Shown here piece after piece: positions 26,652 to 35,976 of a stretch of 64,000 nt of DNA. Position numbers and translations under genes: made by a program. Position 1 is the first letter of the stretch, and the number at the start of each line of letters is the position of its first letter. Under the pieces are notes generated by a model that did no database searches, was not told the DNA's origin, and saw nothing but the letters and a program-made list of their open reading frames with translations. Source of the stretch: Peptostreptococcus canis. Its GTDB lineage: Bacteria > Bacillota > Clostridia > Peptostreptococcales > Peptostreptococcaceae. Where the stretch lies: NCBI RefSeq assembly GCF_014229965.1, contig NZ_JABGBW010000001.1:124001-188000 (forward strand), read 5' to 3'.

Positions 26652-27047
26652 ATGGATAGTTTTGCAACTATAGAAGATTTGAGAGTACTATGGAGAGATT
26701 TGCGAGAAGATGAAGAACAAAGAGCTAGTGAACTCTTAATCTTGGTATCTGATAGTCTAAGGGAAGAAGCTATAAAAGTTGGAAAAGATTTGGATAAGAT
26801 GTTTAATGAAAGAGATTCTTTTAAGTCTATCGTAAAATCAGTAGTAGTTGATGTAGTAGCTAGAACCTTGATGACATCAACTGATTCGGAACCAATGATT
26901 TCATCAAGTGAGAGTGCTTTAGGTTATAGCTTTAGTGGCACGTATCTTATTCCAGGCGGAGGTCTTTTTATTAAAAAGTCTGAACTTGCTAGGTTAGGGC
27001 TAAAAAAACAAAGGTTTGGAGTGATTGATTTCTATGGGAAAGATTAG
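26652..27047 (+). CDS. Head-tail connector (Gp19/Gp15/Gp42-like)
   Basis: 131 residues, mainly helical (LREDEEQRASELLILVSDSLR) with a C-terminal segment ALGYSFSGTYLIPGG typical of this adaptor family. It forms the ring below the portal. It overlaps the next gene by 14 bases, showing tight packing of the head-tail joining block. Confidence 0.75.
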   Translation: MDSFATIEDLRVLWRDLREDEEQRASELLILVSDSLREEAIKVGKDLDKMFNERDSFKSIVKSVVVDVVARTLMTSTDSEPMISSSESALGYSFSGTYLIPGGGLFIKKSELARLGLKKQRFGVIDFYGKD

Positions 27048-27372
27048 AGGAGTTAGGATTACATTGATTGAAAAAGTGGAAGTAGGTAAAGATCCTTTTG
27101 GAAATGCTATATTTGACGTTAAAGAAATAGCGGTTGACAATGTATTGGTATCACCATCTTCTACAGATGACATTGCAAATCAGCTAAATCTGACAGGGAA
27201 AAAAGCCGTATATACCCTTGGCATTCCTAAAGGCGATACAAATGCTTGGGAAGATAGGGAGGTTATAGTATTTGGGGAAAGATATAAAACTTTTGGTGCA
27301 GTTTTAGAAGGGATTGAAGATTTAATTCCTCTAGGTTGGAACAAGAAAGTGATGGTTGAAAGTTATGAGTAA
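27034..27372 (+). CDS. Head closure (stopper) protein
   Basis: 112 residues starting MGKIRGVRITLIEK. Length, beta-rich composition and the GIPKGDTNAWEDREVIVFGERY segment fit stopper proteins that close the connector after packaging. It overlaps both neighbours by a few bases. The internal ATG at 27,034 is preferred over upstream codons inside the connector gene. Confidence 0.68.
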   Translation: MGKIRGVRITLIEKVEVGKDPFGNAIFDVKEIAVDNVLVSPSSTDDIANQLNLTGKKAVYTLGIPKGDTNAWEDREVIVFGERYKTFGAVLEGIEDLIPLGWNKKVMVESYE

Positions 27373-27601
27373 GTATAAATTTATCTTGAACAAAGCTGGT
27401 GTAAAGAGCATACTGAAAGGTCTTCAAATGAAGGAGATTGTTGAGAAAATGGCTGTTGAGATAAAGAATAGATGCGGAAGTGATTATGATCAAAATTCAT
27501 ATGTTGGCAAAAACAGAGTTAATGCAATGGTTTTTGCATCAACTTTTAAAGGAGTAAGGGATAATAAAAAAAATAATACTTTGTTGAAGGCATTAAAATG
27601 A
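27365..27601 (+). CDS. Tail completion protein (HK97 gp10-like, short)
   Basis: 78 residues from the ATG at 27,365. Basic, with ILKGLQMKEIVEKMA and YVGKNRVNAMVFA segments as in gp10-like neck proteins, but shorter than the usual 110-140 residues. Coding ends overlap both flanking genes. Assignment relies on gene order. Confidence 0.55.
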   Translation: MSKYKFILNKAGVKSILKGLQMKEIVEKMAVEIKNRCGSDYDQNSYVGKNRVNAMVFASTFKGVRDNKKNNTLLKALK

Positions 27602-27933
27602 TAGAGTTAGTAATTAAAAAATATTTAGATGAAAATTTAAAAATTCCAGTATTTATGGAGCATCAGAATAAGGAACCTAAAAGGTTTGTTATTTTTGAAA
27701 AGACAGGTAGTAGCAAAAGGAACAGAACTTATGCTGCTACCTTTGTTTTTCAATCATATGCAGAGTCAATGTATGAGGCTGCTAAGTTAAATGAAGAAGT
27801 AAAAAAAATTGTCGAAAATATGGTAATGCTTGATGAAGTAGCGTTTGTAAAGTTAAATACTGATTATAATTTTACAGATACTGAAACAAAAAAATATAGG
27901 TACCAGGCCGTATTTGACATCAAGCATTATTAA
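27598..27933 (+). CDS. Tail terminator-like protein
   Basis: 111 residues (MIELVIKKYLDENLKIPVFMEH ... YRYQAVFDIKHY). Alpha/beta pattern, size and place between the gp10-like protein and the tail tube fit the tail terminator that caps tail polymerisation. No decisive motif. Confidence 0.6.
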   Translation: MIELVIKKYLDENLKIPVFMEHQNKEPKRFVIFEKTGSSKRNRTYAATFVFQSYAESMYEAAKLNEEVKKIVENMVMLDEVAFVKLNTDYNFTDTETKKYRYQAVFDIKHY

Positions 27934-27950
27934 GAAAGTGAGGTATAAAT

Positions 27951-28514
27951 ATGAGCAATAACGCAAATAATGTTAGTTTTGGAAAACCTAAAATTGGTGG
28001 AGCAATATTTACTGCACCGCTTGGAACAGAATTGCCAGTAAATGCAATATCGGAATTAAATGAGGCATTTTTGCCATTGGGCTATGTGTCAGAGGATGGA
28101 CTTGTAAACGAGAATTCTCCAGAAAGCGAAAAGATAAAAGCTTGGGGTGGAGATGTTGTGTTAGTTACTCAAACCGAAAAAGAAGATACATTTACGTATA
28201 CACTAATCGAGAGCACCAATATTAATGTATTAAAAGAAGTATATGGAAGCGAAAATGTAAGAGGGGATATAAGTACTGGAATTACAATAACTGCAAACTC
28301 CAAGCCATTAGAGGCACATTGCATCGTTATAGAGATGATTCTTAAAGGAGACATATTAAAGAGAATAGTAATTCCAAACGGAACTGTATCAGAAATAGGA
28401 GAAATTCAATATAATGATGAAGATCCAGTTGGATATGAAACAACAATAACATGTGTGCCTGATGATAAAGGTAATACTCATTATGAATATTTACAAAAGA
28501 AGAATAGTTTATAG
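27951..28514 (+). CDS. Major tail tube protein
   Basis: 187 residues, beta-rich, starting [24 protein letters not shown], typical of phi13-type major tail proteins. It precedes the frameshifted chaperone genes, as in most siphoviruses. AAGTGAGG precedes the ATG. Confidence 0.82.
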   Translation: MSNNANNVSFGKPKIGGAIFTAPLGTELPVNAISELNEAFLPLGYVSEDGLVNENSPESEKIKAWGGDVVLVTQTEKEDTFTYTLIESTNINVLKEVYGSENVRGDISTGITITANSKPLEAHCIVIEMILKGDILKRIVIPNGTVSEIGEIQYNDEDPVGYETTITCVPDDKGNTHYEYLQKKNSL

Positions 28515-28526
28515 GAGGAATAGTAG

Positions 28527-28790
28527 ATGAAGTTAAATGGTAAAACAAGTACAGGTTTTGAATATGAGATAGATGTTGATAAGCTTGATGATATGAATTT
28601 CATAGAGCTGTTGTCCGAGGTTGATTCAAATCCAATATTACTTCCAAAGATAATCGAATTTATGCTAGGTAAGGATGGAAAGAAAAAGTTATACGAACAT
28701 GTATCTGAAGAAAATGGAAGAGTTTCGATTAAAAAAATCGAACAAGAAATGGCGGACATAATAAAATCTCAAGCAAAGATAAAAAACTAA
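28527..28790 (+). CDS. Tail assembly chaperone, G-type (0 frame)
   Basis: 87 residues, acidic and helical. It ends with codons ATA AAA AAC TAA, so A_AAA_AAC (28,781-28,787) sits directly before the stop. This is the classic slippery site by which part of the ribosomes shift to -1 and make a longer G-T fusion. Chaperones of this type bind the tape measure during tail assembly. GGAGG precedes the ATG. Confidence 0.85.
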   Translation: MKLNGKTSTGFEYEIDVDKLDDMNFIELLSEVDSNPILLPKIIEFMLGKDGKKKLYEHVSEENGRVSIKKIEQEMADIIKSQAKIKN

Positions 28791-28824
28791 TTATCCTCGC
28801 AAGAATGATAAGCGTAGACGAGGA
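28781..28824 (+). promoter_or_regulatory. Programmed -1 frameshift signal
   Basis: The heptamer A_AAA_AAC is in the correct phase. After a 6-base spacer, TCCTCG (28,794-28,799) can pair exactly with CGAGGA (28,819-28,824). The -1 frame is open from the heptamer into the downstream frame beginning at 28,805. Confidence 0.85.
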
Positions 28825-29182
28825 CGCACTGATTTGCGACCTCGCTGAAACTTATCGCATAATTGATTATCGCTCGTTTAGTTTAATTTTTATTTCAACG
28901 TTGGCAGCTGGGTTAAGGGATAATTCAAGAATAAAAATGAAAATTGCGAATCAAAAAATTGAGCTTAACACAATGCTTTTGGCTGGTGCACTTGATATGT
29001 TGAGATTGCTATTCTGGAGCAAAACAAAAGATGGCACAAAAAATAGAAATAGACCAAAATCAATAGTTGAAATACTAGAACAAAAAGAAAAAGCTGTGCA
29101 TGATTATGCAACTTTTGCTTCTTGCGAGGATTTTGAAAAAGAAAGAAAAAGATTATTACAAGGTATTAAGGAGGGCGAATAA
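28787..29182 (+). CDS. Tail assembly chaperone, T-type (-1 frame extension)
   Basis: Read by -1 frameshift from the upstream gene, so the product is a G-T fusion of about 215 residues. A separate ATG exists at 28,805 (125 residues) but I see no ribosome site before it. The sequence (LAAGLRDNSRIKMKIANQKIEL, then KTKDGTKNRNRPKSIVEIL) is helical and basic, as expected for the domain that contacts the tape measure protein encoded next. Confidence 0.8.
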   Translation, partial: LIILARMISVDEDALICDLAETYRIIDYRSFSLIFISTLAAGLRDNSRIKMKIANQKIELNTMLLAGALDMLRLLFWSKTKDGTKNRNRPKSIVEILEQKEKAVHDYATFASCEDFEKERKRLLQGIKEGE

Positions 29183-29183
29183 T

Positions 29184-31463
29184 ATGGCAACTGAACTTGG
29201 CAAAGCGTATATTCAAATAATGCCTTCCGCAAGAGGTATTGGAAGTTCAATATCAAAAGAGTTAAATGGTGAAATGGGTGGTGCTGGTCGTTCTGCTGGA
29301 GACATGTTGGTGGGTGCAATCAAAGGTGTAATCGTTGCAGCTGGGATTGGAAAACTGATAGGAGCATCTCTGAAGCAAGGTGGAGAACTTCAACAATCTC
29401 TTGGTGGTATAGAAACATTATTTAAAGATAGTGCTGATAGAGTTAAAAAATATGCAGCAGAGTCTTACAAAACAACGGGATTATCAGCAAATGAGTATAT
29501 GAAAAATGTGACTGGGTTTAGTGCTAGTTTATTGCAATCTCTTGGTGGAGATACTAAAAAAGCTGCTGATATCTCAAATATGGCAATGACCGATATGGCT
29601 GATAATTCAAATAAGATGGGAACATCTATGGATTTGATACAAAATGCCTATCAGGGGTTTGCGAAACAAAATTATACTATGCTTGATAACTTAAAGTTGG
29701 GCTACGGTGGTACCAAGCAGGAAATGGAGCGCTTGTTAGCAGATGCTGAAAAAATTACTGGAGTTAAATACGATATTAGTAATTTATCTGACGTGTATCA
29801 GGCAATTCACGCAATTCAAGGTAAATTAGAAATAACTGGAACAACAGCAAAAGAGGCGTCTTCTACTTTGGAAGGCTCATTTAATTCAATGAAAGCATCG
29901 TGGCAAGATGTATTAGGGAATATGGCGATAGGTGCTGATATGACTCCGTCACTTAATGCCTTAGCTCAGACCGTATCAACATTTTTATTTCAAAATTTTA
30001 TTCCGATGGTTGGAAATGTCTTAAAAGCTTTGCCTGGAGCTATCGCAACATTTATTCAGGCATCAATTCCAATCGTTGTGACTGAAGTTCCAAAATTAAT
30101 CAATTCAATGATTGATAGCATGAAATCAACTTTTGATTTTGGTATGGATGGTTTTTCGGCTAATTTTCAGGAAGGCATTAATATTTTTTTAAGCTCAATA
30201 TTGCCAAAATGGTTGCAAGTTGGCTCTGATATGGTAAGCAAAATAGTCGAAGGAGCAAAGCTTTATATACCTCAATTATTATCAACTGGTGTGGAATTAA
30301 TAACAAGCATATTGAGTGGCATATTAGGTGCTATTCCACAAATATTTGCGACAGCTGGTGAAATTGCAACAACATTGATAAAAGCTATTTTCAGTATAAT
30401 GCCTGAATTTTTGAAAAAAGGTGCAGAACTGGTATTAAATCTAATTGATGGAATAGTATCGGAGGGTCCAAATATCGTAAAAAGTATATTGGACACCTTG
30501 GTAAAGTTGATACTTACAATTACTGAAAATCTACCAAAGTTCTTGAAGCAGGGGACAGAAATCATTATTAATCTAGCAAAAGGTATTGTTGAAAGATTAC
30601 CTGATATTATGATGGCAATTGGAAAGATATTATTGTATATTCTGGATGCGTTAGTAAAAGTACTACCCAAAATATTGTCTGCTGGGATGGGAATTATTAA
30701 AACTTTAGCTTCTGGAATACTTCAAATGCTTGGGTTGGCACTAAGTGCAATAGGTAAAATTCTTCAAGGAATAATAATGGCAATTGCGAAGATAATGGGA
30801 TCAATATTATCAAAAGGTGCAGAATTGATAAGAAATTTTGCACAGGGAATAATAAACTCAGCAGGGAATGTTGGTAATGCGATTGGTAATGCACTGAGAA
30901 GTGGGATGGAAATTATTTCCAGTTGGTTTAGAGCATTTGGGAATGCAGGTGGTAATATTGTAAAGTCAATAGCTGATGGAATTTGGGATGCAGTAGGATA
31001 TGTAACGGACGCAATTGGAAATATTGCACAATCTATAAGAGATTTTCTTCCATTTTCACCAGCAAAAGAAGGTCCACTTCGTGATTTGAATAGATTGAAT
31101 TTTGGTGGAACTATTGCCGATTCAATATATGGTGGAAAGAAAATTGTAAATAAGGCTATTTCCTCATTGGCTGATGATGTAAATGAAGGATTGAGTTTTA
31201 ATTCAGAATTAGTACTTGATGCAGATAAATATTCAAATCTAAGCAATGTATTGAATTTTGATTTATCAAAAGTAAGCGGGCTTGATATTGACAGCAAAGA
31301 GGATAAAACTCTTATTGACAAATTAGATGAGTTAATTAATCTTTTATCAACAAGAGACAATCTTCAGTTAATTCTTGATTCTGGTACGCTTGTTGGAGAG
31401 ATAATTGATGGGATTGACAATGGTTTGGGATTATTGAAGAAAAGGAAAGAAAGAGGTGAATAA
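29184..31463 (+). CDS. Tail tape measure protein
   Basis: 759 residues from the ATG at 29,184, behind AAGGAGGG. The N-terminal tape measure domain (about 20-200, LGGIETLFKDSADRVKKYA and ENVTGFSASLL-like segment) is followed by repeated amphipathic or hydrophobic stretches (about 280-640) and a LPFSPAKEGPL motif near 620. It sets tail length and helps DNA entry. It is short for a tape measure, implying a tail on the short side among siphoviruses. Confidence 0.92.
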   Translation: MATELGKAYIQIMPSARGIGSSISKELNGEMGGAGRSAGDMLVGAIKGVIVAAGIGKLIGASLKQGGELQQSLGGIETLFKDSADRVKKYAAESYKTTGLSANEYMKNVTGFSASLLQSLGGDTKKAADISNMAMTDMADNSNKMGTSMDLIQNAYQGFAKQNYTMLDNLKLGYGGTKQEMERLLADAEKITGVKYDISNLSDVYQAIHAIQGKLEITGTTAKEASSTLEGSFNSMKASWQDVLGNMAIGADMTPSLNALAQTVSTFLFQNFIPMVGNVLKALPGAIATFIQASIPIVVTEVPKLINSMIDSMKSTFDFGMDGFSANFQEGINIFLSSILPKWLQVGSDMVSKIVEGAKLYIPQLLSTGVELITSILSGILGAIPQIFATAGEIATTLIKAIFSIMPEFLKKGAELVLNLIDGIVSEGPNIVKSILDTLVKLILTITENLPKFLKQGTEIIINLAKGIVERLPDIMMAIGKILLYILDALVKVLPKILSAGMGIIKTLASGILQMLGLALSAIGKILQGIIMAIAKIMGSILSKGAELIRNFAQGIINSAGNVGNAIGNALRSGMEIISSWFRAFGNAGGNIVKSIADGIWDAVGYVTDAIGNIAQSIRDFLPFSPAKEGPLRDLNRLNFGGTIADSIYGGKKIVNKAISSLADDVNEGLSFNSELVLDADKYSNLSNVLNFDLSKVSGLDIDSKEDKTLIDKLDELINLLSTRDNLQLILDSGTLVGEIIDGIDNGLGLLKKRKERGE

Positions 31464-31465
31464 CG

Positions 31466-32110
31466 ATGAATCATCATGGTGTATTTATCGATAATAAACA
31501 TTCATATTATGATTTTGGATTGATTATGCAGTCGGTGTCAATTGGATTTCCTAAGCCGAATATTGAAAAAATATCAATTCCTGGGCGTGATGGAGAACTT
31601 GATCTGTCAACAGTATTGACAGGAGAAATGACATATAAAAATAGAGAGATATCAATTTCATTCATATTTCCTGATAAAGATGAAAAGTCTTGGTTTAGAA
31701 AAATATCTGAGATATCGAATCATGTTCATGGCAGAAAAACTAGAATTATATTTGATTCAGATAAGGACTATTATTATGAAGGTATGTGTGAAGTAAATAC
31801 AATCGACACAGAGTTTGAAAATTTGCAAATAACTATACATTGTAATGCGTTTCCGTACAAACTCAGAGATATGATGGTAACTGCACAAATATCAGGAAAT
31901 GAAACAATTAGTCTATATAATTTAAAAATGAGAACTATACCTAAAATTTATTCATCATCAACAATGGATTTAGAATATAAATCTAAAACATACCATTTGC
32001 AACCTGGAGAGAATATATTTCATGATTTGAGGCTTGATAGTGGAAACAACCTAATAAGTATAAATGGTACTGGAAAAGTTGAAATATCATATAGGGCTGG
32101 TGATTTTTAA
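31466..32110 (+). CDS. Distal tail protein (Dit)
   Basis: 214 residues. SIPGRDGELDLSTVLTGE near residue 40 and the later GMCEVNTIDTEFENLQITI match the Dit family that forms the hub between tail tube and baseplate. It follows the tape measure by two bases and ends exactly where the next gene begins (shared base). Confidence 0.88.
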   Translation: MNHHGVFIDNKHSYYDFGLIMQSVSIGFPKPNIEKISIPGRDGELDLSTVLTGEMTYKNREISISFIFPDKDEKSWFRKISEISNHVHGRKTRIIFDSDKDYYYEGMCEVNTIDTEFENLQITIHCNAFPYKLRDMMVTAQISGNETISLYNLKMRTIPKIYSSSTMDLEYKSKTYHLQPGENIFHDLRLDSGNNLISINGTGKVEISYRAGDF

Positions 32111-34743
32111 TGTATAAAGTATACTGTGACAATGAATTAATATATTCACCATCTGAAGATTTAAATTTAATAAATCCCAAGGTAGAGTTGGAGGTAAATA
32201 AGGCAGGGTCATTTGATTTTACAATCTTACAAAATCATTTTTGTTACGACAAAATATATAAACTTAAATCTGAAATATGTGTATTACAGAATGATATTGA
32301 AATATTTGCAGGAAGGCCTACAGATATTGATATTGATTTTATGAATAGAAAAAAAATACATTGTGAAGGCGAATTAGCATATTTGAATGATTCTGTACAA
32401 AGACCTCATGAGTATAAGGGTGTGAATGTAAGGGAGTATTTAAAGTTTATAATTGATAGTCATAATGCACAAGTCGATTCTAAGAAGAAATTCGAAGTTG
32501 GTGCTGTCAGCGTAAAGGATAGCAATGATTATCTGTTGAGATATACGAATTGGGAATCAACATTAAGTGTACTATATGATGATCTAATAAAAAATCTCGG
32601 TGGATATTTTTTTATTAGAAAAGTTGATGGTACAAGATATTTAGATTATCTGGAGGACTACAATCATACAAATACTCAAAAAATAGAGTTTGGCGAAAAT
32701 ATGCTAGATTTTAGTAAGAATTTTGATACAACAGATATTGCTACATGTGTAATTCCACTTGGTGCTAGATTAGAAAATCCAAAGATAGAAGCATTGGGGG
32801 AGAGAGTAACTATTGAAAGCGTAAATAACGGTGTTGATTCAATAATAAGCCCGGAGGCAGTCAATATATATGGAAAAATAACAAAAACAATAACATATGA
32901 TAATGTAACTCTTCCATCTAATCTAAAAAGAAAGGGAGAAGAGTATTTAAAATTTGTACAGTGGGAAAAATTAACGCTGCAAGTCAAAGCTATTGATTTA
33001 AGTTTTATTGATGGATCTTTTGAGCAATTTAAAATTGGCGAATATGTGAGAGTTGTATCGAAACCACACGGAATGGATGCAAATTTTCCTCTTAGAAAAA
33101 TGAGTATTAAACTTGATAAGATATCAGATAATACTGTAACATTAGGAAATTCAAAGAGCGTATCATTAAGTTCATCAAGTATTGAAGCGAGTTCTGAAAT
33201 AAAAAAAGAATTGGATATGTTGCCTAAAAAATATGAAGTTATGAAAATAGCACAAGATAATGCTACTGCATTATTAACAAAAGCTTTAGGTGGATTTATT
33301 CTTAAAACAGAAAACGAGCTATTAATTATGGATACCAACTCTATTGATACTGCAAAAAATGTGTGGAGATGGAATATTAATGGATTAGGTTATTCTAAGA
33401 ATGGATATGAAGGACCTTTTGAAACTGCAATTACTATGGATGGTGCAATAGTAGCTGATTTTCTGACAGTAGGTGAAATACGTGGTGAGAACTTCAATCT
33501 TGATTTAAATAAAGGAGTGATGAAGTTTGGCTCTGGCGCAATAGATTCTGATGCTTTAAGCAGTGAATTAAAGAGAGAATTAAAAGGCTCTGATGGTAAG
33601 GCGCCTAAAATATTTTTTGCATATGCAAATGATGTTAATGGTGGAGATTTCTCAATTCAAAATTCAGATAATAGGTCTTATATGGGCATGTATACATCAT
33701 TTGATGAATTGCAAAGTACTGACTATAGACAATATCGTTGGGTGAAAGTAAAGGGTGAAGATGGAACTGACGCAACAATTTATGACTGGATAAAAGATTG
33801 GAATGGAACGCTAACTATGATTGATGGTAAGAGAGTAGTTTCACCTCGCATATATGCGGGATCATCATATAGTGGAGTGTATATTAATGAGAATGGCATT
33901 ATGGCTAAAAATGGGAGCGACACTACTGTTCAAATAAAATCAGATGGCTCTGTAGTTTTTGGAAATAAGATTGATAGGCAGATTATCATAGATACGTCAG
34001 GGAATGTTACAATACCAAAGGTGCGCACAAGCGAAATAAAAGGCGACGGTAGATTAAATTTAGATGCGAATGGATACGCTAGTATTAGTATGTCTGGAAA
34101 TGATTTAGAAATCAGAAATAATAGCGCAACAATAAGATTTAATTCTGATGGAATAGAGATAGCACAGGGATCAAGAGTGTTGAAAGGCGGCTCTGGATAT
34201 GCAGGATTGCAAGTCGCTTATGGGACTGTCATGGAAATGGGAAATAGCGAATCTAACATGAATATCAGAGGAGAATATGGGTTCTGGGCATCTCAAAACG
34301 GGACTCAAGTAATAAGAGCTGATACAAATGGGACTTACGGATTTGGATATCATAATACATCTGATGCAAAAACAAAAGAAAATATCAAGAGATTCGAAAG
34401 TGGAACAGAATTTTTGAGAGTTAATAAAAATAAAAAAATTACTGATATTACAAAGGAAGAAGTAATTAAGTTTATTGAGGATGCAAAATTTTATTTATAT
34501 AATTTTAAGCATAATGATAAAACGAACTTATCAATAATGACTCAAGATGTAATGGGTAACGTGAGAGATGTGTTAGTGAACAAGGACAAAAAAACCGGAT
34601 TTTTTGGAATTGATTTGTACAACTATTCATCAATGCTACATGTTACACTCCAGGAAGAGCTGAAGAAAACTGAAGAATTAAAAAAAGAAGTTGAAAATTT
34701 GACTCAGGAAATTTCAAAAATTAAAGAGTTATTAAACTCCTAA
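32110..34743 (+). CDS. Tail-associated protein with C-terminal S74-type chaperone domain
   Basis: 877 residues. The N-terminal third (about 1-370) is a Tal/gp44-like baseplate hub (prophage endopeptidase tail family). The middle is beta-rich with IKSDGSVVFGN-type repeats. The C-terminus has SDAKTKENIK (about 755) and a final coiled coil, typical of the intramolecular chaperone/self-cleaving peptidase S74 domain that helps fibres trimerise. It probably contacts the cell surface. A Tal protein ending in an S74 domain combines hub and fibre features. Confidence 0.8.
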   Translation: MYKVYCDNELIYSPSEDLNLINPKVELEVNKAGSFDFTILQNHFCYDKIYKLKSEICVLQNDIEIFAGRPTDIDIDFMNRKKIHCEGELAYLNDSVQRPHEYKGVNVREYLKFIIDSHNAQVDSKKKFEVGAVSVKDSNDYLLRYTNWESTLSVLYDDLIKNLGGYFFIRKVDGTRYLDYLEDYNHTNTQKIEFGENMLDFSKNFDTTDIATCVIPLGARLENPKIEALGERVTIESVNNGVDSIISPEAVNIYGKITKTITYDNVTLPSNLKRKGEEYLKFVQWEKLTLQVKAIDLSFIDGSFEQFKIGEYVRVVSKPHGMDANFPLRKMSIKLDKISDNTVTLGNSKSVSLSSSSIEASSEIKKELDMLPKKYEVMKIAQDNATALLTKALGGFILKTENELLIMDTNSIDTAKNVWRWNINGLGYSKNGYEGPFETAITMDGAIVADFLTVGEIRGENFNLDLNKGVMKFGSGAIDSDALSSELKRELKGSDGKAPKIFFAYANDVNGGDFSIQNSDNRSYMGMYTSFDELQSTDYRQYRWVKVKGEDGTDATIYDWIKDWNGTLTMIDGKRVVSPRIYAGSSYSGVYINENGIMAKNGSDTTVQIKSDGSVVFGNKIDRQIIIDTSGNVTIPKVRTSEIKGDGRLNLDANGYASISMSGNDLEIRNNSATIRFNSDGIEIAQGSRVLKGGSGYAGLQVAYGTVMEMGNSESNMNIRGEYGFWASQNGTQVIRADTNGTYGFGYHNTSDAKTKENIKRFESGTEFLRVNKNKKITDITKEEVIKFIEDAKFYLYNFKHNDKTNLSIMTQDVMGNVRDVLVNKDKKTGFFGIDLYNYSSMLHVTLQEELKKTEELKKEVENLTQEISKIKELLNS

Positions 34744-34866
34744 AATATCAACATTGCTGAAATTTAAAGACTCTCTATTTTCAATTTTAGAGGATTAAAG
34801 GTAGTAAGATACCTCTATTTTCTTAAAATCGTTTTTAGAGGGTCGTTTAAAAGAAAGGGGATAACC
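34744..34866 (+). other. Intergenic hairpins before the baseplate gene
   Basis: Two similar hairpins, CTCTA...TAGAG and CCTCTA...TAGAGG with AT-rich loops, occupy 34,771-34,845. They interrupt an otherwise gap-free tail operon and may attenuate transcription or mark a join between tail module and receptor-binding module. Confidence 0.4.
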
Positions 34867-35973
34867 GTGGGAATAAAAGATATTGGAAAAGCCAGATATA
34901 AAATCACAATGAAAGATGGATATATTGAAGATTGCTATGCAACGCAATATGATACAGCTAGAGTATTTGAGTTTCAAGTATTTAATGAAAATCAAATACA
35001 GAGTATAGAAGACATAGATATTAAATTAATAGTTGAACAAAAAAATAAGGTAGTGTTTGCCAATGCTGAGATAATTAATGCTAGCGAAGGTGTCTTTTCA
35101 GTTACACTAAACTCTGAAATGCTTGAAGATGATTCAATACATTATGCACAAATAGAAATGTCAAATAGTCAAGGAATATTACAATCTCCGCTTTTTAAAA
35201 TTAAAATAGGAAAATCAATAAAATCTGGAGCTGTAGCAGGCGTTAATATTGTTATCGATTATGAAACTGTGAAAAAATATATTGATGAAATAAAGTATTT
35301 AAGGGACCATACTGAAGAATTGAAGGGAGATACTCCGAAGTTAGAAATAAACTCATTGGGAAATTGGGTTATAGATGGAAAAGACAGTGGACATAAAGCA
35401 AAAGGCGAAGATGGCAAAATGTCATTTGAAGAGCTGACTGAAGAACAAAAGAAGAGTCTTAAGGGAGAAAAAGGTGATAGTCCATATATTAAAGATGGAT
35501 ACTGGTATGTTGGTAATAAAAATACCAATATAAAAGCACAAGGAGAAAAAGGCGATAAAACAACTGTGGACATCAAAAATGGATATTGGCATATTGATGG
35601 AGTTAGTACAAATCAAAAAGCACAAGGAGAAAAAGGCGATAAGCCAGCCATTACCATTGAAAATGGCTACTGGTATATTGATGGAGTTAGTACAAACCAA
35701 AAAGCAAAGGGTGAAGACGGAACTGTCGCATTTGAAAGTTTAACCCAAGATCAAATAAGTATGCTGAAAGGAGAGAGGGGAGATAAGCCGATAATCTCTA
35801 TACAGGATGGATACTGGTTTGTTGATGGGGCTAATACAAATCAAAAAGCACAAGGGGAAAAAGGCGTACAGGGCGAGCCTGGAGAAATAAGAGTAGTAAC
35901 TCAAGCACAATACAATCAATTACAAATATCTGAAGATGACAAAACACTTTACATTATTAAAAAGGAGGTGTAA
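34867..35973 (+). CDS. BppU-like upper baseplate protein with internal repeats
   Basis: 368 residues from a GTG behind GAAAGGGG. The N-terminal about 130 residues fit the BppU upper baseplate domain (DTARVFEFQVFNENQ, VFANAEIINASEGVF). Residues 150-350 are five tandem repeats of about 26-28 residues built on GYWYIDGVSTNQKAQGEKGD, with collagen-like GEKGD links. Two repeats are nearly identical at DNA level (35,590 and 35,680), so recombination could vary the copy number. Probably carries or spaces the receptor-binding protein. Confidence 0.75.
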   Translation: MGIKDIGKARYKITMKDGYIEDCYATQYDTARVFEFQVFNENQIQSIEDIDIKLIVEQKNKVVFANAEIINASEGVFSVTLNSEMLEDDSIHYAQIEMSNSQGILQSPLFKIKIGKSIKSGAVAGVNIVIDYETVKKYIDEIKYLRDHTEELKGDTPKLEINSLGNWVIDGKDSGHKAKGEDGKMSFEELTEEQKKSLKGEKGDSPYIKDGYWYVGNKNTNIKAQGEKGDKTTVDIKNGYWHIDGVSTNQKAQGEKGDKPAITIENGYWYIDGVSTNQKAKGEDGTVAFESLTQDQISMLKGERGDKPIISIQDGYWFVDGANTNQKAQGEKGVQGEPGEIRVVTQAQYNQLQISEDDKTLYIIKKEV

Positions 35974-35976
35974 AAA

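Noticed and set aside
32676-33338. 220-residue minus-strand frame within the Tal gene
   Set aside because: Entirely antisense to a well-supported phage protein and lacking its own signals.
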